Assembly: GCA_000151295.1 (NCBI GenBank)
Contig: GG745367.1
Span: forward strand, 237,698-266,000
Reading direction: 5' to 3'
Length of the DNA stretch: 28,303 nt
Source of the DNA: Allomyces macrogynus ATCC 38327
Taxonomy: Eukaryota > Blastocladiomycota > Blastocladiomycetes > Blastocladiales > Blastocladiaceae
The translations under genes were made by a program, and so were the position numbers. Shown one piece after another: positions 8,278-20,500 of this stretch. Position 1 is the first letter of the stretch; the number at the start of each line of letters is the position of its first letter. The notes under the pieces were generated by a model. That model was not told where the DNA came from. It was given only the letters and a program-made list of their open reading frames with translations, and searched no databases.

Positions 8278-10068
8278 ATGACCAACGTTGCCGGCCCGCC
8301 GCGCCTTGAATCGGTACTGATGCTTTGCTTGACCGCTTTGTCAGGCCGTATGTTGGGTGGTGTGATCGATCCTGACCAAGCCTCATGTTGCTCTTTTTAC
8401 TCATCAACCCGATAATAGTACATTGGCCATCTCGAGACCGTGCACGACGTGCTCCTCGTCGTCGAAGCATGCCGGCGCAACCTTCTCCCGCGCGTGACCC
8501 GGCGTCTCTCCGAGCGGCAACGCGCCGCGATTCGTGCCGGTGCCGTCTACGTCTGGCGCGACCACGAGGCCGGCATCAAGCGGTGGACCGACGGCCGCAC
8601 CTGGTCGCCGTCGCGCGTCTACGGGTCGTTTCTCGTCTACCGCGAGTGCGTGCCGCGGGCACAGCTCGCGCAACTTGTGGCTGCAGGGCAGACCGAGCAA
8701 GTGAAAAAGGGCCATCGCGGCGAGTACTGTTACTTGCCGCAGGGGCTCGTCAAGAAAACTATTTCCGTCGGGCTCGCGAGTGGGCTTGTCTTCCATGTCG
8801 TTGCCTACACGAACGACGAGGCCACCGACGACCAGTCGGGGAACGCGCTCGTCTCACCGACGGCTGACCCATTTTTTGCCACGCACCGGATCGCGGATGG
8901 GATCCCGCAGGGGCTGTATCCGCCGATCGAGTCGCATAATACACTGGGAAGGTGGCCGGGCGGGTCGGCCGCGGTCGCGGCGCAACTGAGCGCGGGGGCC
9001 GCGCTGCAGACGGCACTTGCGGGGTTGGGTGCAGTCGTGCCGCCCGCGATGCCGCCGGCTGCGGTGCCGACGACGACGACGGCCGTCTACCACCACCAGG
9101 CCAGTTACGCGCTCCCGCCGCCGGCGTCGGTACCAGCGGCGCCCATGGCAGCGCCCTCACCGGCGTACGCGGCCGCGGCGCCTCTCTCGCCGTTCGCGCC
9201 GGCTCAGGTACAGTACACGACGGTGCCTGCGCCGTCCTACGCTCCGGTTTCGGCTCCGTACGAGCCCGCTCCCGCCGCGTCTGTCCACGTTCCGCACTCG
9301 ACGGTGTCGAGCACGACGACGACGCCTGCCGCGCCGCTGCCGCTGCCGCACCCGACCGCGCACAGCAGCCACGCGCCGACGCACCACCAGCACCACCATC
9401 ATCAGCATGCCGATCGCCAAGTGCACCACCAGCACCACGTGCATCACGAGCACGCACATCACCACCATCATCACGAGCTCAAGTACGATCAAGTTTCTCG
9501 CCCTGTTCACCACCATCACGGCCATCACGAGGAATCTCGCTACGACCACCAGCACCACCACCATGCGTACCGCCCACGCACCGTCTCGGCCGCATCCACG
9601 CACGCGCCCGTCCTCCCGTCACCACCACTCTCCGCGCCCATGTCCCCCGCATCGATCCCTCCGCATCAACCCGCGCCGCCACTGGCGCACCCGCACGCCA
9701 CGTCGTGGCCTGCCGCGCACCCGCCGGCATTCGCTTCTCCACCGACTTTCGCGCCCCCGCCTGCCCCGCGACACGTGTCCCCTTCGGCCCCCGCACTCCC
9801 GTCGCCGCTATCGCCGATCCCGGCGATGCAGTCGGCTGCGTCGCGGCGCATGTCGCCAAGAGCCACGCGCGCGAGTCCACCGCGCGCGCACCCGTACCAG
9901 CGGTCGACAAGGCCAGTAGCACCGGTTGAGCCGGTACTCCCGCCAGTAGCGCCGACGGCGTACCCGTGCCCGTGCGCCGAGTGTCTTGCGAGCGGGATGA
10001 GGAGACCGGTGGCCGAAGTGCGCCCGGACCGCGCGAGTAAGATGAGTATGGCGTTTTTGTTGTCGTGA
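8278..10068 (+). CDS. WOPR-domain (Gti1/Pac2, Wor1/Ryp1-like) transcription factor with His-rich tail
   Basis: Two exons, 8278-8313 and 8419-10068, joined by a 105-nt intron (GTACTG...AATAG, branch-like CTGAC), give 561 residues. The N-terminus is a textbook WOPR domain: YIGHLETVHDVLLVVEACRR, LLPRVTRRLSERQRAAIRAG, VYVW, KRWTDGRTWSPSR and SFLVYRE form WOPRa, and EYCYLPQGLVKKTISV (about 114-150) is WOPRb. Thr69 in KRWTDG matches the conserved Thr proposed as a protein kinase A site in Wor1/Sge1-type proteins. Family members bind DNA in the nucleus and are master regulators of morphology and virulence-type switches. The rest is low complexity: Ala/Pro-rich (about 190-320), a His-rich block (about 326-396) and a Ser/Pro-rich region. 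The end carries a CPCAEC cysteine cluster. Whether it is on the Gti1 or Pac2 branch is not settled here. Confidence 0.95.
9358..9570 (+). repeat. CAY-rich low-complexity repeat encoding a His-rich tract
   Basis: Degenerate CAC/CAT repeats inside the WOPR coding sequence encode 33 histidines in about 72 residues, with Gln, Glu and Val interruptions. Only the + strand frame is meaningful; the opposite strand gives Val/Met-rich shadow frames. The tract resembles a coding microsatellite and could bind metal or respond to pH. Confidence 0.75.
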
Positions 10069-10070
10069 AG

Positions 10071-10090
10071 GCGAGCTCGCTCGAGCTCGC
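10071..10090. repeat. Self-complementary GAGCTCGC repeat just after the WOPR stop
   Basis: GCGAGCTCGC is a perfect 10-bp palindrome two bases after the WOPR stop codon, and its half is repeated (TCGAGCTCGC) at once. It lies in the 191-base space between two convergent genes and could form a 3' hairpin. Function is inferred only. Confidence 0.4.
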
Positions 10091-10259
10091 GTGTGTAGTT
10101 GGAGAGGGAGGAGGATGAGGATGGTCAAATCATTGTAAGATACCCGATGGTGTGGATGGGACGAAACGGCGCTCTGGCGGGCGAGCCATGCATGTTTATA
10201 CAAATTTATGATCATGCTGTGGGATCCAAAACTGATTTATCCGAGGGAGGACTCGGGCC

Positions 10260-11274
10260 TTATTTACGCGCCACGACCCGATCCACCACTCCGGCCACAC
10301 ACTTCGCAAACGCGTCGGTCTTGAGCAACTCGTCGTGCTTGCCTGTAACCACCGCGTACTCCTTCACCACCTCCACCACCCCCGACCGCTTCTGCAGCCC
10401 AGCCAGGAACAAGTCCGACTGCCGGAACGTGAGCAATTCGTCGTCGCGCGAGTGAATGACCGCGACCAGCCCCTTGGCTTTCTGCTCGGCCAGCGCCACG
10501 GCCGACGCGGCGGTCCACGCCTTCGCGTCACTCCCAAACGCCTGCTCAATGAACCCACGGTAGTCTGGGTACTCGTCGACCAAATCGACAATATTGTAGA
10601 TCCCGTCGACGGCAACCACGGACACCACGTTGGGTGCGCCAAGGGACCATGCGGCGAATGCCGCCATGTGCGCGCCTGCCGAGTGGCCAACCAGAATGAT
10701 GCGCGAGGGATCGTACCCGAACCGCGCGGATTGGGTCGAGAGATAGGTGATGGCGGTGTGCGCGTCAAGCGCGTGCGATGGGTGCTGTGGGCGCGTGGGG
10801 GAGTCGGCGGGGAGGGACAGGCGGTACCCGGGCACGGCGATTGCGCAGTGGGTCGCGTGCGCGAGGAGGTGCGCAGTCGTAGTGAAGTCGCCGCGGGAGT
10901 TGCTGCGCCAGGCGCTATCGGGTGGAGAAGTGAGGGGAAGGTGAGGGGAAGTTGGTGATGGTACGCGAGGACAGATGGAGCTACGTACCCGCCATGGAGG
11001 AAGACCTACAGGTAGAAGAGGGAACTGGTGAGCGGACTGGGCGAATCTGGCCCGCATTTCTTGCTAATTGTGACGATTGATGACCGGAACATACAATCAA
11101 CGGGCGGCTCTTGCGTTCTTGCTCATTCGGCCACAGGTAGAGGTCGACATGGTGCGCCGGGTCGATGGTGGTGCCCTTGGCGGCGACGTAGGGCATGTCG
11201 CGGACCTCGACCAGCTCGACGGGTTTCGGGGCCTGGACTGCAGCGGCACTTTGCGGGTGGTTGAGCGAGGTCAT
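10260..11274 (-). CDS. Kynurenine-formamidase-like alpha/beta hydrolase
   Basis: Three exons, 11274-11095, 11005-10989 and 10914-10260, encode 283 residues. The family would hydrolyse N-formyl-L-kynurenine in tryptophan breakdown toward NAD. The HGGAW oxyanion motif (residues 64-68) is typical of arylformamidases such as yeast Bna7. The nucleophile is Ser144 in GHSAGA. Asp223 or Asp224 in SRDDELL and His259 in GKHDELL complete the triad. YRLSLPADSPTRPQHPSHALDA also fits the family. The middle exon is only 17 nt and encodes VFLHGG; without it neither the frame nor the motif is restored. Introns are 89 and 74 nt, with donors GTATGT and GTACGT. It is convergent with the WOPR gene and divergent from the giant gene. 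A more general carboxylesterase role cannot be excluded. Confidence 0.85.
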
Positions 11275-11581
11275 GGCGGGTGCAATGAGCGTGTCTACGA
11301 TCTATTTCGTAAAATCCAATTTGCGGGGGTCTTGCCGTCGGTCGATCGAGCGGGGCGCTTGGATCGGCACGGTCACGTCCGCCACATGTGAAGATCACGC
11401 CTCGCCAGTCACCGCGTGTCTCCCGCTGCCTCGCGTGCCTCGTTCTTGCGTGCCCCAAGTCGTCTGTCCTTCGCGCTGCCGCGGCGCCCTCGCCCGGACT
11501 CTTTGAAGCTGCTGGAACTGGGCGCACTCGACTCCCGCTGCTCGTGCTCGGCCTGCCCACCTTGTTAATAACGAAACGACC
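11275..11581. promoter_or_regulatory. Divergent promoter region
   Basis: These 307 bases separate the ATG of the minus-strand hydrolase from the ATG of the plus-strand giant gene, so both promoters must lie here. There is no clear TATA box; AACGAAACGACC immediately precedes the giant gene's start codon. Confidence 0.55.
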
Positions 11582-14500
11582 ATGTTCCGCCGCAAACCCG
11601 CACCAATCACAACAGCATCCGCCAACGCCGCACCGTCCCCGACCCCGACCCGCACCGACGCCGCGTCCGACTCGGAAACGAGCCCAAGCACCAGCCCAAG
11701 CAAGAAATCAGGCATCAAGAAACTGCTGGGCTTTGGACGCAAGCGCAAGCCCGCCGCCCCCGCAGCAGCTCCAACATCTGCTCCTGCCGCACCAACAGCG
11801 ACCGACTCGCCCGCCAGCGCCGCCCCTACCAATGACGATCACGACCACGAAAACGACGATCACGACGAGGACGCCGCGCAGTCGGCCAACACGACCACCG
11901 ACCCAACTTCGCCGCTCACCTCGGCAACCGACCGGTCCGACTCGGAAAGCGAGCGACCAAGCAGCGCGCCCTCGTCTTTTTCGCGCGGCTTCCACCACCA
12001 CCACCACCACCATGACCCGCCGCCGCCACTCGACCCGCTCGACCTGATCACCGCGCCCGACTTGTCCCCAGCCGCCCTGATTCGGCCACCGACCAAGCGG
12101 TCCAAGGCGGCACTCGCGCAATGTTTTCTGGACCATGTGCCCATCGCTGAATTGCAGGTCGTGGTCGATCGGAAACGGAGTAGCGTGAACCGACTGGATT
12201 CGGAACATCATTTGGCGCCGATTCACTATGCGGCGATATTTGCGACGGTCGATGAGTTTTGCGCGTTATTGGAGGCCGCGGGAGCGGATTTGGATGTGAA
12301 TGTCGTCGATGGGACGATGCGCAGGACGGCGATGATGTATTTGACCATGGCGCACCGGGATGATTTGGTGGAGGTGGTGCTGGAGCAGTTTCCGCATGTG
12401 GATCTGGACGCGGTCGATGCAGTACGGTGGTACTCGTTCTGGAAGCGCTCGTGCGCGTTGGCTGATCCTCTGTTGGCGCTCTTCAGTTTGGGTATACCTG
12501 TTTGCATTACGCGATCGCCACCGACGACCTCGCCGTGCTTGACCTGATCATGACGCGCACCCCGAACCTCGCTCTTCTCCACGTACGTTCGTCCATCACG
12601 ATGATCCATGGTCAACGCAGTCCTCTCACTCTCTCCCTCAATCAGAACGGCGACACGTTCCTGCACTTTGCCCTACGCCTCGGCCATGTCGACGCGGCCT
12701 TGACCGTCCTCCCGCTCCTCCCACCGAACCTCGTCGACACCCGCGAGCCCGGAATGGACCGGACCGCACTACACTTGGCGTGCGAAATGCAGATTGCCGA
12801 CGTCGTGCACGCGCTCGTCGATGCCGGCGCTGACCCGATGCAAGTCGACCGCGCCGGTAAATTGCCGCTCGATTACTTGACCGACGACGAGGAACTGAAA
12901 GAGTATCTCGGAGCCAAGACGCTCGAAAAGGAGGCGAGGCAAGTGGTTGGGAAGAAGGCCGGGTTTGCGGGGACGGGCGACGAGGAGGAGGTGAAGAAGT
13001 CGGTGTTGCCGGTGGGGGACGTCGAGCAGGCCGAGGTGCTGGACGAGTCGGTCGGTGGTGGGAGTAAAGGTGCGGTGGCCGGGTTCCAGTACGGGAACTT
13101 GATGGACGACGTGAGCGTCAGCACGAACGTACGTTTGACTTCGTCTACGAGTGTATCTTGGCATTTGCTGATCGTTCGTGATCACTAGTCGGGCTCGTCG
13201 AAGCACGAGTCCACCGCGTCATCACACCCGTCCAACAAGTCAGCCTCGTCCGCGTCCGCGTCGTCGGGCGATATCGACGCGCTTCTCGGCGAACTCGGGC
13301 TCAGCAGCCACATCCACCAGAAAGACGACCCTGCATCCGAAGCGACCACGAACCCGCCGACTCTGTCGTCGCCCGCCCCAGCAGCCCCGGCGACGGCCGC
13401 CGCTCCAACCGCACCCACCGGCTTCGACGTCGGTCGATTCCTCCCGGCGCTCCAGGCCGCGCGCGAAACGCCCGTCCCGCCCGCACCGTCCACCGACGGG
13501 CACAAGCACACGTCGGACCCGGCCGAGGATACGTTCATGACGATCTCGGACCCCGTCTCCCAAGACCTCCCGCTACCGCTGTCCGACAATGGCGCGTCAC
13601 CGGACATCACGTCACCATCACCGCCGGCACTCGAGCCCAAGAGCCCGGCACCGATTGAATTGTTCCTCGCGCCGCGGCCCGGGCCGAGGACGATTGAGCC
13701 GTGGAACGCTGAGGGAAGGCCGCGCGCGCTGACGCCGCTGGTGCCGCTCACAGGGACGTCGAGCGCGCTTGCTGCGGTTGCTAGGGAGCCTGGGGCGGCT
13801 TTAGCGGCGCCGATGCCTATGTCCGCTACAGGGACTCCACTCGCGTCGACGGCACCCGCGGTTCTCGCACCGGCGCAACTCGCACGCGTCACGTCTGCGG
13901 CACCCGCACCGGCGCCAATCGCCCCGCTGCAACCCGCACACACTTCTCCACCTGCTCCCACCGGCCCTGTGGCATCCGCATTCGCACCGCACCGCGCCCC
14001 ACCTCTGCCCGACCCAGCGCCCTCGCCCGCGGTCAGCGTCCTATTCCAGGCGTCCGAAATCACGCAGCGCGCTCGCGGCATGACGCTCGACGGCCTGGAT
14101 GTCGCGGGCACGACGACCATGACCGCGTCGGATGAGACGAGTTTTGATTTGGACGGGATGCTGCGGTCGGTCGAGGAATTGGATGAGGATGGGGCCGGCG
14201 CGTCGGTGCACGTGAATTCGCCGAGTTCGCAGGGTACGAGCTCGCCGGGTGGGAAGAAGCCGGTTGCGAGTTTGGAGATGGGAACGGACGCGGTGTCGGT
14301 CTCGAGCGAGGGACCGGACAAGGGCGCGGTACCGGTCGTGAGCGCGCAACTGGCCGAGCCCGTTGTTGTGGCCATCCCGACGGTACCAGCAGCGACGAGT
14401 CCGCAGGCAGTCGCCACGGCCGCACCGGCAGCATCCACGACTACCCCACCCTCCTCCGCGTCTGCCCCTTCCGGCGACAACGACGATGCCCCGCCGTCAC

Positions 14501-17500
14501 CCGACACAACGTCGATCGGCTCGCTGCTCCCGTCCGACACCGGCGCGCCCGTCCCGTCACGTACGGCTCTGAACATCACCGCGCCCGACCACGTGATGTC
14601 CACGGCGCCCGGTCGCGCTAGTCCAGGCGGATCGATTCTCGAAGAAGACTTCGACTCGTGCTCGGTCGACGCGTCACAGTCGGACTTGCCGCTCCCGTCG
14701 GACGCTGCTGACCACGATCCGCCGTCAGTGGCATCGAGCAGTGCCGGCGGGAGCTGGTTGCAGCGGCTCGCGCCGAGATTGTTTGCGCGGTCGAGTTCGG
14801 CGACGGCGGAGGTGCCTGCTGCAGGTACGGACACGGTGCTGGTGCCGGCATTAGTGATTGATCAGCCGGCGGTGGACGGGGCGAAGGTGCAGACCGAGGA
14901 CCCAGATGCAGCTGTGTCGCCACCGGCTGCGGGGCGCGTGCCGGCACTGCTCAGTTATGTTTTCGGTGAGAGCGTCGAGCTCGCGGCGGAACCGGAGGTG
15001 CGGGAACCGACGGCTGAGCGTGCGGCATCGCCGACTCTTGCTGGACCCGGACCAACGGTGGAGCACCCGTCATTGCCGGCACCTACCGCGCTGGAGCCAG
15101 CTGCCGCACGCTCAGCATCACCGCCACCGATCAACGACATTGTGGAGAGCATCGTGTCGTCGGTGCGGTCGGCGTCGCCCTTGTCGGAGCACGGTGGGCC
15201 GTCCACGCGATCGGCATCGGTCGCGTCGGAACGCAGCGCATCGGTTATGCGATCGGAGTCGCCCGTGATGGACCGCGGTGTGTCAGTTGACCGGCCTGCG
15301 TCGTCCGGTCCGGAAATGGGTGCACGTACTGCGTCGCCCACCGTAATCCGCGCAGCGTCGCCGGTGTCGGATGCGGATGTGCGCTCCAGGTCGCCAGGAC
15401 CTGGCGGTAGTATCCGCTCGGCCTCGCCTGATCGCTCGCGCTCGTCGTCGCCTGTTCACGAACACAGCAGCACGCGCTCGGCATCGCCCACTCACGACGG
15501 CAGCACTCGATCAGCGTCGCCGGTTCACGACAACAGCACACGCTCCGCGTCTCCCGTATCCTCGATCCGTTCCAGATCGCAAGGGTCGGAAACGGCCCTG
15601 GAATCCGTGCGGTCCGCGTCCCCATTGTCGAACTGGGACGCGCTGAGTTCCACACGTCCCGAGTCGCCGCGCGCATCGTCTCCCATTGCTGCAGCCGCGG
15701 CGTCGCCATTTCCCGTTTTGGTGCCGGCGCAAGACGAACGTGCCGAATCGTCAGTGCCGAGCGTCGCGTCGTCGGTTCGAGACGAGTCGCCAGCGAACGA
15801 CGCAAGCGCTGCGTCGTTGTTGCGTACCGAGTCGCCGAGACCTGAAAGCGTCGCGTCGTCAATGCGCGGCGAGTCACCAGTGCTCTCAACTGCGGCCTCG
15901 CCTGTGCGCGCCACGTCTCCCTTGCTCGACGCTGTCGCGAAGCCCGGCCGCGTTTTGTCTCCAATTGGTCGCGCAAGACCCGTCGCGCTCCTCGACACGA
16001 CTGCTGCAGCGTTGACCGCGGGCGTTTCAGGGCAAGCTGAGCGCGGTCCGGTCTTGGCGGAGAGTCCATTGCTCGAAGCTGCAGCACTGGGCTGGAGACA
16101 AGTCTCTTTCGCCGCCATCACATCTGCGTCGACCAAGTTCAACGCGGACTCGCCCGCTGACCCGCCCGCCCTCCCGCCATCGCCGCCGCGCGGTAACGTT
16201 TCGCCTGGATCGAAACGAGTCTCGTTCTCGCACCCGGAAATCACATCGCGCGTGACGTGGGACGTGTCAGCGTCGTTGAGCACCAGCAGTATGGCCGAGT
16301 CCGAGGGCAAAGTCGCAGAGGAGGAGATGAACGAGGTAAGCGATACGGGGTCTGTCGTGATTCATGATGGTGAGAATGATCTGCCGAGTGGGCGGGACGC
16401 GCTTGCTCCCATTACGGCGGCGGTTGCCGCGGCGTTGTCGACGATTCCGACGCCGCGCGTCACTCCGCTGTCTGTGGATCGCGAGCTGAAGCCACGAGCG
16501 GATTTGCAGCCCGTGTCGTTGCCAGACGCAGTCAAGTCGCAAGTTCCGACCATCACCATGCCCGCGCCGCAGCCCCACGACGACGTGCCCGTGGAAGAAG
16601 AGTCCATGACGGCCGGCGACAGCGAGTACTCGTTCGACTTCCCAACAAGCGACGACGAGCACGCCGCATCACCTGGGATTGACTACATCCCTCCGCCGCC
16701 GACCACGACGCCACCACCATCCCCGCCACGGCGCGAGCAGCCGGCCGCCGAACTGAGTCTCCCGCCGAGCCCGTTACCCGGGTCGGTCTCGCCCGTCGGA
16801 GACTTAATCCCGTTCCCGCGCGCCGGACCCGTGCGCAGTACGAGTTTGTCGGCGCTGGTCGTGGAAAGCGGCGAGAGCCGTGGCCACAGTCCATTCAGTC
16901 TGGGTCTGTCGCCAGTCATGACCGCGACCGACGGGGTGTCACCGCCGCCGGGCGCGTTTGCAGCCCGGCTGGATGTGGAGACTTCACCGGCACCGGCAGC
17001 AAGTGGGCCCGCGGGCGGGTACTTGCAGCTGTACGCGTCGCCCTCCACTGTACCGTCGCACGCCGCGCCACCACCGGCGATTATCACCTCGCTCACCCCG
17101 ACCCACGCTCCCGCACCATTCCCGGTCCTCGACTCGGCCGACCCCACGACACCCCGCGGTCGAGACCTCGCCCCCACCTCCCCCAACCTCTCCCGCTCCC
17201 CCTCGCCCGCATCCCTCTCCAAGTTGCGGTATGACCTCGAAGAAGTGAACGCACGACTCGACGCCGAGCGCGCCAAATCCAAACGACAGGCTGAGGACCT
17301 GGACCGCGCATCCGCGCGTTTGCGGGACAAGAGCGTGCAGTGCGGCGAGCTCGAGACGAAGGTGGAGCGACTGCGCAGCGACTTGGAGCACCAGGCACGG
17401 CGTCACGCACAGGCGATTGCCGACTTGGAAGCGCAGTTGGCGGATGCGGTGAGCGCGCGGAAGCGCGTCGAGACGGACCGGGATCGCGCGTTGGCTGATG

Positions 17501-20500
17501 CCCGCGCGGAGACGGAGGCCGTGCGTGAAGCGCTGCGGCAGGCGAATGCGCGACTTGCGGTCTCGGCCGGGAACGCCGCGGACGCGAGGGCGGCGTCGCC
17601 TGCGCCGGGTGCTGTGGCCGAAGAGCAAGCCGCTGCGACGGCGTTGGACGTGGCTCTGCTCACGCAGAAACTCGACAGCGCCTCAACTCACGCCGGCGCA
17701 CTACGGAAACAGCTCGAGCTCGTACAAGCACAAGCGGCCGCGCGCACGGCTGAGATCGAGTCCGAGGCGATGGGCGCCAAGCGCGAGCTCGAGCATGCGC
17801 AGTTCCAGGTCAAGGCACTGACCATGCAGGTCGTGACCGCGCGGGACCAGGAGCGCGAGTGGCGTGACCGTGCGCGTGCGGCGGAAACGGACGCCAAGGA
17901 CGCGCGCGAGGCCGTCAAGGCCGCTGAGAAAGTAGGAGCGGACCGCGCCGACGCGCTCGCGCGCGCGATGGCTGAACTGGATCGGGTGGCTGCGGATCTC
18001 GCGGCCGTGCGACAGCGCGCGGATGCTGGGGCGAAAGCGCAGGTGCATGTGCAGGCCGTGCAGCAGGAATTGCTCGATACGCAAGTGCAGATGACGCGCC
18101 TGCGCGCGGACCTGAAGACGGCGAATGAGCGTGCTGATGGCGCGACGCGCGATTACCAGCGCGCGACGAAAGTCAAGGCGCAGCTCGAAGACGAGGTGCA
18201 GGACTTGGAGCTCAAGATTGGGAAACTGACCAAGGCCAATGAGCTCCTGAAGGCCGAGATCCAGGAAGCACACGCGCGCGAGATTCGGTCGGCGACGAGT
18301 CCGACGCCCGCGGCAATTTCGTTGCGGAGTGAGCGCGATGCGCTGGTCGCTGAGAACCAGGAGTTGCAGGTGCGGATCGACGAGGTCGAGGCGCAGCTGG
18401 TCACGGCGCGCAAGGACGCGTCGAGCGTCCGGTCCGAGCTTGTGCAGGTGCAGGCGGACCTGGATCTGGCTCGCGCCGACGCCAAGCGCGCACAAGCTGC
18501 CGCCGACGACCGACACAAGCAGTTGCTCGACGCGCAGCAACAGGTTGAGTCGCTCAAGGCGCAGGAACTGCACCACACGGCCACCGTGCACCGGCTTGAC
18601 GCCAAGTGTGCGGCCCTGCAGCGTACAATCGACGACAGATCCGCGGAACTCGAGTCCGTGCGCCGTGACCTGGCGACCGCGCAAGACCAGCTTCGGCAAG
18701 CTCGCCGCGATGCCGACGAGCGTTCGCGTGACGCTGACGGCGTCCAGGACCAGGTCAAGCGCGCTGAAATGGCGCAGGCCGCGGTGCGCGCGTCGCTCGA
18801 GGACCAGATTGAGCGCAACCAGCAGTTGGCTGCCGAGTGCGAGCGGCTCGAGAGCTTGCAGCAGTCGCTCAAGAAGACGGCCGATTTGTACCATCTCAAG
18901 GTCGAGCAGCTCACGGCTGACAAGCAGCGCGAGGAGGCGTTGGCGGCGACACGGCAGGCGGATCACCAGGCCGCGTTGGAATCAGTCCAGCGCGCGCTCG
19001 ATACGGCACGGAGCAAGTTGGCTGACCGCGACAAGACCATTGACAAAACCACGAAGGAAGTGGAGAGACTCGCGACGGCCTTGGAGGCCAAGGAGCGGGA
19101 TTTTGCCAAGACGCAGCGCGCCGTCAAGGACGCGCAGGCGCGCGAGTCCACGGCGCACGACGAGCTCGCTGCGAGCGAGCAACAGCTCAACAAGCTGCAG
19201 GCTCGACTCGACCAGACCAAAGCAGCACTGCAAGAACAAGAGCAAAACTTTGCCACAGCCGAGCAGGTGAGCGCCGACTTGGCGCGTGAAGTCGCCGACG
19301 CGCACCGGTCGCTCGAGCGCATGACGGCCGAGCGCGACGCGGCCAAAAAATCGGTCGCGCACCTGCAAGTGCAAGTGCGCGACCACGATCTCCAGCGGCA
19401 GTCGCTGGCCGAGGAAATCGCGCGGCTCAAGCGACAAGTCAAGGACCTCGAGGGCCACGTCGCGCAGGCACACGAGTCGGCGGCCGAAGCGCGCCGTGAT
19501 CTCGACCTTGCGCGTGCGGCGGCACAGGCTGCTCGGGCGACGGCGTCGTCGCGGTCGGCTAGCTCGCAGTCGCCAACACCTGCTGAGTCCCAAGCCGCCG
19601 CGGAGCTCGCCACGACGGTTGCGGCCGAGGCACATCAACGTGCCGCGCGGCTTGCCGCACAGGTCGAGACCCTGCAAGCGCGGTTGGCCGCGGCCGAGAC
19701 GGCATTGCACGACGCCGAGGCGCGCGAAGTCGCATTGCGCGAGGTCGCGCACCGTTTACGGATGCAGCTGACGGAAGCGCAGGACCACGGGCTCGAAATG
19801 CATGCACGGGCACTTGACAAGGCGCGCGCGCTTGTGGCCGAAGCGCAGGCCGATGGGCTCGCCGGGTTGCAGGCCAAGCTCTCGGCTCAGGTGCGGGATG
19901 CCATGGATAAGGCGACGCATGCCGCGGTCGAGGAACAGCAGAAGCAGCAGCAGGTTCGCGCGGCAGCGTCGTCGGCGTCTCCGGTCCTGGCACCAGCACC
20001 AATCAACACGGCGTCGTCGCCGGTCGCGTACGCGCCGCAGCAACCCATATATTACGCTCCAATGGCACCAACACCACCACCGGTTCCGGTGAACGGGTAC
20101 CATCAGCACCAGCGTCCACCACCAACGCACGCGCACTCTCCGCTGCCGCACCACCACCACCATCAGTATCGCGAGCCGGATAATTACCACGATCACGACC
20201 ACGATCGTGACCGCGGCCGCACGTCGCGCACGTCGCAACAGGAAGTCACCGACAAGATCGCCTACCTCGAGGAAAAACTGCGACTGCTGACGGAGCCTCC
20301 TGCCCCACGCCGTTTCCGCGACGAGCAAACGGCGCGACCACACGCGACGCGGGCGACTGTGCTGGCATGGGAACCTGCACCGGCCGTGGTGCTGCAATCT
20401 CCGCCTTTGGCGCGGTCCAAGACGACTGGGGCCAATTCGACGATTCACGACACGATTGCGCGGCTCAAGGAGCAGAACGAGGCCCTGGACGCGCGGATCA

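Noticed and set aside
8952..9929. 325- and 300-residue frames inside the WOPR coding exon
   Set aside because: They are alternate-frame translations of the repetitive Ala/Pro/His-coding sequence; the WOPR frame is the only one with a known domain.
13129..13188. Splitting the giant gene into an ankyrin gene ending at 13188 and a separate coiled-coil gene
   Set aside because: A 60-nt intron with GTACGT donor and TAG acceptor joins the two in phase, and no promoter-like gap exists between them. RNA evidence would still be useful.
13185..14834. 549-residue open frame antisense to the giant gene
   Set aside because: It mirrors the high-GC3 codon pattern of the sense gene, is Ser/Ala/Gly low complexity and has no family signature. 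The same applies to antisense frames at 15525-16310 and 17701-18966.
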